Positions 23,673 through 30,530 of a stretch of 30,530 nucleotides of DNA are shown one piece after another. Source of the DNA: an uncultured bacterium (GTDB lineage: Bacteria; Bacteroidota; Bacteroidia; Bacteroidales; CAIWKO01); NCBI GenBank assembly GCA_903916135.1, contig CAIWVT010000133.1:1-30530 (forward strand), in the 5' to 3' direction. Under the pieces are notes generated by a model. The model ran no database searches. It was not told where the DNA came from and saw only the letters and a program-made list of their open reading frames with translations. The position numbers and the translations under genes are program-made. Each line of letters opens with the position of its first letter. The first letter of the stretch is position 1.

Positions 23673-24995
23673 TTAATTTTTGATAAAGCGATTGCTTGTA
23701 ACCGAATTATCCGTAAACATACGCACCAAATAGATGCCGGGAATTAAATTTGCAATGGAAATCTCTTGTGAAATGTCGCCTGTAACCAAACCCAAATTGC
23801 GTTCAATTTCAATCTTTCCAAAAGAATTATACACCACGAATTTGGTTTCTACATTATCAATCAAACTTGTTTCCACCGTGATTTGCTCGTTGGCAGGGTT
23901 GGGGAATAGTTTGATTTTCCCTCTAAATTCTTGTCCTAATTCAGGACAAACAAGGCTAATATCTCTGTCGGCACAATTGCCCGGATAGCAACACAAAGCA
24001 GGAACATTCACGTTAGCATCGGGGTTATAATTGCAGGACAAAGGATCTGTGCAACCCAACACAATGCGAGTCTTACACGAATCGGGCACACTGCATACAT
24101 ACATATTGCTATACTCCATAAATGCTGCATCCATACAACCACAATCAGGGGGATATTTTAAATAGGGACTCTGATTTTCATCGGCTGCAATGGGTCCGCT
24201 TGCCACATATTTGCTTATCGTGCCATCCAATTCTTTGATTTCTACATTCAGTTCGAAGGTAATATCGCCTGTGGTGGTCAACTGAGCCACAAGAACAGTA
24301 TTGTCATTAGATGCTACTCCTACAACACCGGAGTTTTGGAGATAGGCATTGTTGCTTATGAACGCATTGCCTTCTTTCACCGAGCCAAATATGGTCGAAT
24401 CAGCTCCTGAAGCCATATCCGTAAACCCAAAGTCCGACCAATTGCTTGGCAAAGTGGTCATCAACATCATGCCATCTGCTTGTGTCAGCGGCACACCTGC
24501 CTGAATATCGTTATTGGTCAACAAACCATTCGCCAAAGTAGTGCTTCCGCCATCATTGTTCGTTCCGCCCACAAAAGAACCATCCGTATCCTTCGATTTC
24601 AACACACCGAAATAGGTGTTTGCTGATGTTTTTGTCGTTTGACCTAATGTCAACCACGTGTCGAGGGCAGCGGTGTTGTTAGCATAATTGCTTTTATTAA
24701 TGTCTTTTGCGAAAGTTTTGCCGCGGTCTGTATTATTAAAAAAGGGAGCTGTACTCATTATTTTCAATGCATGATTAGCGTCGCCATACACTTTCATCAA
24801 TTGACAACCTGCCTCCATTTGAATGTAAATTCTATAGGTTTTCGAACCAAGAGATAGTCCACCTCCCGTTGTATCGGTCGCATCTTGAGCATCGGAAACA
24901 TAATAGGTTTCAACCCTAACGTTCTTTATAGCGTTTTGAGCTTGAATACCTGCTAAGGCGAATAGCGCAACAATAAAAATGACTACTTTTTTCAT
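23673..24995 (-). CDS. T9SS-secreted VEKYY-domain protein with Cys-rich insert
   Basis: 440 residues. Signal peptide 1-19. The shared domain spans about 21-275: NVRVETYYVSD, KTYRIYIQM, VYGDANHAL, ALDTWLTLG, FGVLKSKD, VPLTQADGMM, NDNTVLVAQLTTTGD, FELNVEI. It is the most diverged of the four paralogs and lacks the GTPTGG motif. Residues about 285-355 form a Cys-rich region with GCTDPLSCNYNPDANV, a motif repeated in many T9SS proteins of Bacteroidota. The T9SS type A tail begins near 362 (KLFPNPANEQITV ... GIYLVRM). It is 56 bp downstream of the TonB receptor gene. Probably displayed on the surface or released; ligand unknown. Confidence 0.83.
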   Translation of the reverse strand: MKKVVIFIVALFALAGIQAQNAIKNVRVETYYVSDAQDATDTTGGGLSLGSKTYRIYIQMEAGCQLMKVYGDANHALKIMSTAPFFNNTDRGKTFAKDINKSNYANNTAALDTWLTLGQTTKTSANTYFGVLKSKDTDGSFVGGTNNDGGSTTLANGLLTNNDIQAGVPLTQADGMMLMTTLPSNWSDFGFTDMASGADSTIFGSVKEGNAFISNNAYLQNSGVVGVASNDNTVLVAQLTTTGDITFELNVEIKELDGTISKYVASGPIAADENQSPYLKYPPDCGCMDAAFMEYSNMYVCSVPDSCKTRIVLGCTDPLSCNYNPDANVNVPALCCYPGNCADRDISLVCPELGQEFRGKIKLFPNPANEQITVETSLIDNVETKFVVYNSFGKIEIERNLGLVTGDISQEISIANLIPGIYLVRMFTDNSVTSNRFIKN

Positions 24996-25051
24996 CTGAT
25001 TTGATTTTTAATTAATACTATGTACTTATGTTTTAAAAAGACATTATTGAT

Positions 25052-28000
25052 TTATAATTTCCACGAAACCGAAAGCACATAATTGGTTCCGTATTTATAT
25101 TTACTGTATATGAGTGTATTGGAATTATTCTTTTTGGTGATAATATCATTCCAAACATTTTTGAAATAGGATTTGTTATCCACATATTCATAAGCACGAA
25201 CAGTGGAAGCATTCAGAATATCCAATACTTTTAGACTTATACTGAATCGCTTACTAATCTTTTGGGATATTTTAAAATCCAATAAATGACGAGGCAATTC
25301 ATATATATCAGGTTTCGTAGGGTCGGTGATTATAACAAGTTTGCTGCCTTGCAAATTATAACTGATGGTAGCAGCTAAACCAATTTTCTTAGCGTTATAC
25401 GTCAGCATGGTGTTTATCACATAAGGTGCCTGTCCAAACATAGGTCTGTCGCCACCTTTCAAATCAAAGATATGTCCCGCAAGGTCATACATGGTGCCGC
25501 CCTTCAACACCGTTTGTGAATACACCATGGTCAGGTTGGCTTTAAATTCAAAGTTCTTCAAAAAATTCTTCTCGCCTTCCACCTCAACTCCAAACAAACT
25601 TGTGTAACTTGGATTGTTGATCCATGACAAACAAAAGCCCCAATTCGACAATTCAATATGATTTTTCAAACCCTTATAGAACACACTTGCCGAAATATTA
25701 TCGCCCGATTTATAGTACTTCTCGAATCGCAAATCATAATTGTTTATGTGTACCATTTTAAGTTGCGAGTTACCTTTCACATACGAATTGGATTCAAAAT
25801 CATAGAATGTGGTTTCCGACAATTCTCTTATGCTTGGTCGAGCCACGGTTTGGCTGTAATTTAATCGCAAATTCATGGGTGCATGCTCATCATTATTTAG
25901 TTTGATGATAAGGTTCACGCTTGGCAAATAGCTTATCTTTTGCAAATCCCCCGGCTGAACATTGACAGTCAATCCCCATACATCAGTAAGGATTCTTCTG
26001 AAATCATCTTTTTTCAATCCCAAAGAATCAAACAGAAAACAATCGGTATATATTTTTGCATATTCAATCCGAAGTCCTCCTGATAGTCTCAATTTAGGAA
26101 CCACTGTATAATCTGCCATCACATAACCTGAAATGATATGGCTTTTGCCAAAGAAATTATCCAATGGCGTGGCATATTTATTATAATAGCCATAAACGGA
26201 ACGATAAGGTGCGCCTCCATTAGGCACAGTAACGATATCATACAGGGAGTCGGAGTTAATAGTATTTAAAGTTGCTATCGAAGGATATTGAAACCCCGTG
26301 CCATTTAAAAATTGATACACATAACTTTTGTTCTGCACATAATTATAAATATAGGCACCGCCAAATTTTATCTTTCGAACTACATCCGTTTTCTGCCCTA
26401 TAGGAATCTCAACAGAAGCTTGAGCATCCAAAACATTATCTTTCAAATAACGAAAGTAGCGGGTCAAATCTGTGGGATAGGTGAAATATATAGCATAATC
26501 AGCAGGTAAAAAACCATCCGTAAAATGCAACACATTATTTTTTGAATCGGGAGCACTGCTCTTGCCATTGGTATAGGAGGCATTAAATTCAAGCTTTACT
26601 TTCTTTGCAGGAAAATAATGCTCCGACTTCAATTGATAGATAAATTGCTTCCGCGATTCATAAAATTGATACTTTGAAAAGGTAAGTAAGGGAGGATTAT
26701 TAATGGGGTCGTTAGAAGCAGGTTCCACATATTCACCATCACGAACATTATTTGCACCTATTATATTCGGCATAAACAGAAAAGACAAACTGTGGTTTTT
26801 ATTAATCTTATAGGCTAATTTTATCAAACCACTCCAACCATTTGTTTCTTTACTATTGGATTGATATTTCGAGAACTTACTCGTTGTGGTATCCGGCAAA
26901 CTATACTGAAATGAATAGGTGTTGCGAATAGCATTCGGGTCATATTGTGTAGCACTTGAATATCGAAATCCAATAATATATCCTAATGTTCGTCCAAACA
27001 GCTTTGTTTGATTACCAATAGAGAAGCTTTGACTATAATTGAAGGGAGCTTTGCGAGTGCTTGTATTCCAATTGTTATTAAATTTCTTTTCCGATTCAAC
27101 GGCGTTTGCATTGATTAAATCAAATGCTTTACCTTGATATGCAAGCGTGTTATACTGATTTTTTGCATCCTGAAAAGCAATGGGGTCATTCATTTGTGCA
27201 TTACCTAATAACCCCAATTGTATAAGTCCAAGTTTATAATAGGTATCATTCCATGGCGTAGTCATATTAACGCCTAAAGAACTAAAATAGCTACCCAAAC
27301 CTAAGGCAACAAATTCTAAATAGGTAGAAGGTGTATTGTTAAATTGTACAAAATCTTTGTGGTTATAATCACGAAAGTTATTGTCGAAGCCAAGCCAATC
27401 GGTTGAGCTTTTTTCGGATGAAAGAACATCTTTAAATGTTGTCTGATTATTATATCCGAATGATGCCTCGGTTGATATAGACATCGTATCCGGAAAATCC
27501 TTTGTTTCTATTGAGATATATGCCCCTGCCCAATCGCTTGGTAAATCGGGGCGAGCAGTTTTTGAAATCACAATATTATCAACCAAACTCGAAGGAATTA
27601 TATCAAGTTTGATATTATTTGTAAAAGGATCTAAGGTAGGAATCCGCGACCCATTTATAGTTGTTTTCACATAACGGTCGCCCATACCTCTCACCGTAAT
27701 CAATCCACCGCTGTTGGTTGAAACGCCCGTTATTCTTGAAACAGCAGAGGCAACACTTGCATCTCCTGTTTTTTTTATTGTTTCAGCCGAAATAAAATCT
27801 ATTGTTGCGCACGATTTAATTTTCATCATATCGAGTTGTGCATCATTATTTTTAACTGCCTTAGCAGTAACGACTACCCCTCCGATTGATTTTATGGATG
27901 ATTCTAAAGTGTAATTTTTAAGAATCGTTCCTTTTGTGCATTTTATGGTATCTTCTATAGTTTTATAACCAATAAAACTGATAACGATAACTTCTGTGCC

Positions 28001-28198
28001 TGTTTCATCAAGTTTTAATGAATAATCGCCTTGAATGTCGGTGGTGATGCCGGAACTCATTTTAGATTTTGGATAAACAGCAGCACCAATAAGCGTTTCC
28101 CCATTATTGTCTTTTATCTTGCCTCTCACAATACATTGCCCGAAAACATTAAAAGTAAACAAAACTATTAAGACAATAAGGATACTAAAGGATTTCAT
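25052..28198 (-). CDS. TonB-dependent outer-membrane receptor with regulatory-like N-terminal domain
   Basis: 1048 residues from the ATG at 28198. An upstream in-frame TTG at 28234 would add 12 residues before a normal signal peptide (MKSFSILIVLIVLFTFNVFG), so the ATG is preferred. The order is signal peptide, carboxypeptidase-D-regulatory-like domain (about 22-105, VRGKIKDNNGETLIGAAV), plug (about 110-235, with VRGMGDRYVKTTINGSRIPT and NIVISKTARPDLPSDWAG), then a long beta-barrel ending YVLSVSWKL. No SusD-like partner is adjacent, so this is not a SusC/D pair. Instead it is flanked within 6 and 56 bp by two T9SS proteins of one paralog family. Transported ligand unknown; 11-bp promoter repeats upstream of the operon suggest control together with ppk. 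Confidence 0.9.
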   Translation of the reverse strand: MKSFSILIVLIVLFTFNVFGQCIVRGKIKDNNGETLIGAAVYPKSKMSSGITTDIQGDYSLKLDETGTEVIVISFIGYKTIEDTIKCTKGTILKNYTLESSIKSIGGVVVTAKAVKNNDAQLDMMKIKSCATIDFISAETIKKTGDASVASAVSRITGVSTNSGGLITVRGMGDRYVKTTINGSRIPTLDPFTNNIKLDIIPSSLVDNIVISKTARPDLPSDWAGAYISIETKDFPDTMSISTEASFGYNNQTTFKDVLSSEKSSTDWLGFDNNFRDYNHKDFVQFNNTPSTYLEFVALGLGSYFSSLGVNMTTPWNDTYYKLGLIQLGLLGNAQMNDPIAFQDAKNQYNTLAYQGKAFDLINANAVESEKKFNNNWNTSTRKAPFNYSQSFSIGNQTKLFGRTLGYIIGFRYSSATQYDPNAIRNTYSFQYSLPDTTTSKFSKYQSNSKETNGWSGLIKLAYKINKNHSLSFLFMPNIIGANNVRDGEYVEPASNDPINNPPLLTFSKYQFYESRKQFIYQLKSEHYFPAKKVKLEFNASYTNGKSSAPDSKNNVLHFTDGFLPADYAIYFTYPTDLTRYFRYLKDNVLDAQASVEIPIGQKTDVVRKIKFGGAYIYNYVQNKSYVYQFLNGTGFQYPSIATLNTINSDSLYDIVTVPNGGAPYRSVYGYYNKYATPLDNFFGKSHIISGYVMADYTVVPKLRLSGGLRIEYAKIYTDCFLFDSLGLKKDDFRRILTDVWGLTVNVQPGDLQKISYLPSVNLIIKLNNDEHAPMNLRLNYSQTVARPSIRELSETTFYDFESNSYVKGNSQLKMVHINNYDLRFEKYYKSGDNISASVFYKGLKNHIELSNWGFCLSWINNPSYTSLFGVEVEGEKNFLKNFEFKANLTMVYSQTVLKGGTMYDLAGHIFDLKGGDRPMFGQAPYVINTMLTYNAKKIGLAATISYNLQGSKLVIITDPTKPDIYELPRHLLDFKISQKISKRFSISLKVLDILNASTVRAYEYVDNKSYFKNVWNDIITKKNNSNTLIYSKYKYGTNYVLSVSWKL

Positions 28199-28240
28199 AA
28201 AGTAAATTTTTTGTGCATCAGGTACTTTTAGCAAGAGCTA

Positions 28241-29329
28241 TTAATTCTTAACTAATTTGTGCGTTGTTTTTTCACCATTACAAGAAACTTCTAAGAAATA
28301 AATTCCTTTAGTTAGCGAGGTTATATCAATGTTTTCTTTGTAATTTTCTATACCACCATGTATCTTCTTTTCTAAAAGAGTTGTGCCAAGCATATTATAT
28401 ACGGTATAATAATTATCTAAAGCTTGATTCGCACCACTAATATCTAAAGTGAAAAATCCATTAGATGGATTCGGATAAACTGAAATCGTAGCATTATTTT
28501 TAGTAATTTCTTTTACACCTATATTTATTGGGTCGGAAGTAAATGCTAACCAATTGCGTTGAATTTCTGCTCCTGTTGGATTTTCAGCAACATATTGTTC
28601 TGTTCCGCCTGTTGGAGTTCCTAATTGTATATTGAGTTTGAAAGACAATTGTCCATTTGTGGTTATTTGTGCAATCAATAGTTTATTGGTTGTGTCAGGA
28701 CCAACAGCTCCTGCTAAACAATACCAAGCACCATTGGTGGTTGTAAATGAATTTCCTAATTGACTTGTAGCATCAAAAACTGTAATTTCAGCATCAATAC
28801 CTATCGTTCCAAAAGTGCCGGGAGTTCCTGCAAGCATGCCGTCTTGTTGTGTTAAAGGAATACCTGCTAAAGGATTTGCATTTTGCAATATTCCATCTGC
28901 ATTCACTTCTGTTAAAGCTCCATCGTCTTCCGATTTCAAAACACCATAATTCCCCACGCAAGCAGCTCCGGCAGTTAACCATGAATCAAGCATAACGGTA
29001 TTAAACTTCGCTTGAGCTTTGCTAAAGGTAGGGCTTGTGGCGCCTCTATCTTCATTATTAAAAAATGAAGTTGTTGTTTTTATTTCAAGTGGATGAGTGG
29101 CATTGCCATAAGCCATTTGAAACGTATAGCCTTGCTTCATGTCTATATATATTCTATAGGTAACCGAATTCGCTGGTAGTATGCCAACACTTGTTGCAGA
29201 GTCGACAGCATTTGAAATGTAATACTTTTCAACGATTAATGAATCGAGTCCATTTTGAGCATTGCTTAAAAATGGTGTCAGAATAAAAATTATTCCAACT
29301 AAAAATTGTCTTGTAAAAATTGTTTTCAT
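28241..29329 (-). CDS. T9SS-secreted VEKYY-domain protein
   Basis: 362 residues. Signal peptide 1-24 (ending LSNAQ). The shared domain spans about 26-255: LIVEKYYISNA, VTYRIYIDMKQGY, MAYGNATH, VMLDSWLTAGAACVGNYG, VLKSEDDG, IPLTQQDGMLAGTPG, NKLLIAQITTNGQ, LNIQLGTPTGG. The T9SS type A tail begins near 280 (ISVYPNPSNGFFTLDI ... GIYFLEV). It is closest to the N-terminal domain of the 1142-residue protein in the other operon. It lies 19 bp after the first gene of the operon and 42 bp before the receptor ATG. Expected at the cell surface, where it could capture or process the ligand of the receptor; this is inference. Confidence 0.85.
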   Translation of the reverse strand: MKTIFTRQFLVGIIFILTPFLSNAQNGLDSLIVEKYYISNAVDSATSVGILPANSVTYRIYIDMKQGYTFQMAYGNATHPLEIKTTTSFFNNEDRGATSPTFSKAQAKFNTVMLDSWLTAGAACVGNYGVLKSEDDGALTEVNADGILQNANPLAGIPLTQQDGMLAGTPGTFGTIGIDAEITVFDATSQLGNSFTTTNGAWYCLAGAVGPDTTNKLLIAQITTNGQLSFKLNIQLGTPTGGTEQYVAENPTGAEIQRNWLAFTSDPINIGVKEITKNNATISVYPNPSNGFFTLDISGANQALDNYYTVYNMLGTTLLEKKIHGGIENYKENIDITSLTKGIYFLEVSCNGEKTTHKLVKN

Positions 29330-29348
29330 GTTTTTTTTTATTTAGTAC

Positions 29349-30182
29349 TTATTTATAAGATAAACCCTTGAATTCTATTTCTTGACCTTGCTGTTTGTAA
29401 GCAACAAATTGAATATAGCCCCCTGTTGGAGTTCCTATTTGAACATTCAATTGAAATGATAATTTACCATCGGTGGTAAGTTGAGCAATCAGCACTCTGT
29501 TTTCTGCCGTAGGACCTTTCACGCCTCCCGGTGAAGCCCATGCCCCATTAGTTGTTGCAAATCTTTTGGCAGTAGAGTCATTATTAAAAAAAGTCAAATC
29601 CAAATTGAAAGGCACGAAATCGGGAAGCACACCTTTTATAAGTCCATCCGATTTGTTTAGAGAAGGACGATTACTTATCAAAGAGTATTTTGAAGTATCT
29701 TCCACCCGAGGTATGCCTGTGAAACCTCTACATGCAGCTCCCATCGTAACCCACGAATCTAAAGCTACATTTCCTTTATTGAGTTTTTTTAAGTCCACAT
29801 TAAAACCTGTAATAGCATCTGCTTCTATATCATTAAAAACACGTGTTGAAGTTTCAAAGAAAAGCTCATGATTTTGATTTCCATAAACCATTTGAAGGTT
29901 ATAATTGGGTTTCATGTCAATAAAAATTCTGTACGTAATAGAACCTTTAGGAAGTGGGCTTACTGAATGTTCACTATAATCAGAGGTATCAGCAACATAA
30001 TATTTTTCAACAATCACATTTTCTAATGCTATGCTATCCTCATGTGTGGCTACATAGGTATTTGCCTTATCTTGAGCAAACAAAATGCAATGATTCATTA
30101 AAAAAAGGATAGAAAAAACAGAAATAAATTGATAGAGATTCCCCGCTAAAAAGGATCGTTTGATGAATAAAGTAATCTTCAT
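29349..30182 (-). CDS. secreted VEKYY-domain protein without sorting tail
   Basis: 277 residues from the ATG at 30182. A GTG at 30239 is in frame but lies upstream of the probable -7 box, so it would not be in the transcript. The hydrophobic leader is long (FISVFSILFLMNHCILFAQ, about 18-36). The remainder is one shared domain: NVIVEKYYVAD, SITYRIFIDMKPNY, MVYGNQNHEL, ALDSWVTMGAACRG, NKSDGLIKG, ENRVLIAQLTTDGK, LNVQIGTPTGG. Unlike its three paralogs it ends right after the domain (EFKGLSYK) and has no T9SS tail, so it may stay in the periplasm or be held at the inner surface of the outer membrane. A cysteine in the leader (NHC) could be a poor lipobox. It is first in the five-gene operon. Confidence 0.8.
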   Translation of the reverse strand: MKITLFIKRSFLAGNLYQFISVFSILFLMNHCILFAQDKANTYVATHEDSIALENVIVEKYYVADTSDYSEHSVSPLPKGSITYRIFIDMKPNYNLQMVYGNQNHELFFETSTRVFNDIEADAITGFNVDLKKLNKGNVALDSWVTMGAACRGFTGIPRVEDTSKYSLISNRPSLNKSDGLIKGVLPDFVPFNLDLTFFNNDSTAKRFATTNGAWASPGGVKGPTAENRVLIAQLTTDGKLSFQLNVQIGTPTGGYIQFVAYKQQGQEIEFKGLSYK

Positions 30183-30216
30183 AAATTGCAAAAAAAAGTA
30201 TTGTATTTTCAGTTTG

Positions 30217-30284
30217 CAAAATTCCACAAAGAAAACCACTTAGGGATTAAGTTAGTATTATTTTAAGGTTAGGTTAGTGTTAAC
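30217..30284 (-). promoter_or_regulatory. promoter of the T9SS/TonB operon with four 11-bp phased repeats
   Basis: CAAAATTC (30217-30224) reads GAATTTTG on the minus strand, one mismatch from TAnnTTTG. Exactly 20 bp beyond, four heptamers 11 bp apart begin at 30245 (GATTAAG), 30256 (TATTATT), 30267 (GGTTAGG) and 30278 (TGTTAAC), with TTA cores at 30247, 30258, 30269 and 30280. Spacing and register equal those at ppk. The interval 30285-30413 shows nothing further. Confidence 0.58.
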
Positions 30285-30413
30285 CTGAATTGATGTATTC
30301 AAATTGACTGAAAAAGATAATGTAACGCAATACTGTATTATTGCTAAATGAAAAATCACAACATGTAAAGTAAACCCTTATTGATTACAAACAAATAAAA
30401 TTTGCCGCCTCTA

Positions 30414-30530
30414 TCAACTTTTTTCGTCTTTTTCTATTTTCACGATATTATCAACTATCTTTCTAATGGATGACCCAAATAATTCAGCTAACCCATTTAT
30501 CAACATAAGCTGTTCTTCAGATTTCTTTGC
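30414..30530 (-). CDS. C-terminal end of an unknown gene (partial)
   Basis: A minus-strand frame enters at the right edge and stops at 30414-30416, giving 38 residues that include MLINGLAELFGSSIRKIVDN and a lysine/glutamate-rich end. The helical amphipathic composition looks like real coding sequence. No family can be judged from this end alone. Confidence 0.45.
   Translation of the reverse strand, partial: AKKSEEQLMLINGLAELFGSSIRKIVDNIVKIEKDEKS

Noticed and set aside
28199..28234. Upstream TTG start for the TonB receptor
   Set aside because: It would place 12 polar residues before an otherwise normal signal peptide. The ATG at 28198 fits better.
25052..29329. A SusC/SusD glycan-utilisation pair
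   Set aside because: The receptor has no SusD-like lipoprotein next to it. The neighbours are VEKYY-domain T9SS proteins and the lipoprotein at the operon end is a FISUMP protein.
30183..30239. Upstream GTG start for the first gene of the T9SS/TonB operon
   Set aside because: The GTG lies upstream of the probable -7 box at 30217-30224, so it would not be transcribed. The ATG at 30182 directly precedes the leader peptide.

Overview
The window looks like chromosomal DNA from a member of the Bacteroidota. It is AT-rich. Secreted proteins carry type IX secretion (T9SS) C-terminal sorting domains. There is a TonB-dependent receptor with a carboxypeptidase-regulatory-like N-terminal domain and a FISUMP lipoprotein. 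Several promoters show the Bacteroidota -7 box (TAnnTTTG), and most genes lack a strong Shine-Dalgarno sequence. I cannot place it below phylum; nothing seen excludes a Chitinophagales- or Flavobacteriales-like organism.

Layout. 1-6444 (+): the end of a TPR-like gene, a thioredoxin-type arsenate reductase, a PHP-phosphoesterase/GT4-glycosyltransferase fusion overlapping a GH13 alpha-glucosidase-like gene, and two small membrane proteins. 6540-6791: a degenerate 21-bp tandem array. 6823-7361 (-): a type II toxin-antitoxin pair. 7749-8459 (+): a protein with a helical N-terminus and a beta-sandwich-like C-terminus. 8582-12089 (-): a polyphosphate operon, ppk - sixA-like - ppx/gppA-like. 12473-13789 (+): a secreted PHP metallohydrolase with a T9SS tail. 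13987-14388 (-): a small membrane protein. 14552-14810: a duplicated, broken copy of the ppk 5' end and promoter. 14955-15635 (+): a PhoB/OmpR-type response regulator. 15741-21029 (-): a two-gene operon of large secreted proteins. 21394-22760 (+): a second 21-bp array and a second protein of the 7749 type. 22846-30182 (-): a five-gene operon (secreted protein, T9SS protein, TonB receptor, T9SS protein, FISUMP lipoprotein). 30414-30530 (-): the end of another gene.

How the parts may fit. Four secreted proteins in the two right-hand operons share one uncharacterised domain of about 230 residues, recognisable by VEKYY, TYRIY, LDSW, DG(L/M) and GTPTGG motifs. The promoters of ppk, the ppk remnant, the 21029 operon and the 30182 operon have the same design: a -7 box, then TTA triplets spaced exactly 11 bp apart, in the same register relative to the box. 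The response regulator has a similar array (three perfect CATTAAG copies 11 bp apart) upstream of it, in the opposite relative orientation. The simplest reading is one PhoB-like regulon joining polyphosphate synthesis to a T9SS/TonB surface system. The promoter pattern is read directly from the sequence; the link to phosphate is inference.

The other unexplained signal is the pair of 21-bp arrays. Both keep an exact 7-codon period without indels, and each lies upstream of a gene of the same helical/beta-sandwich type.
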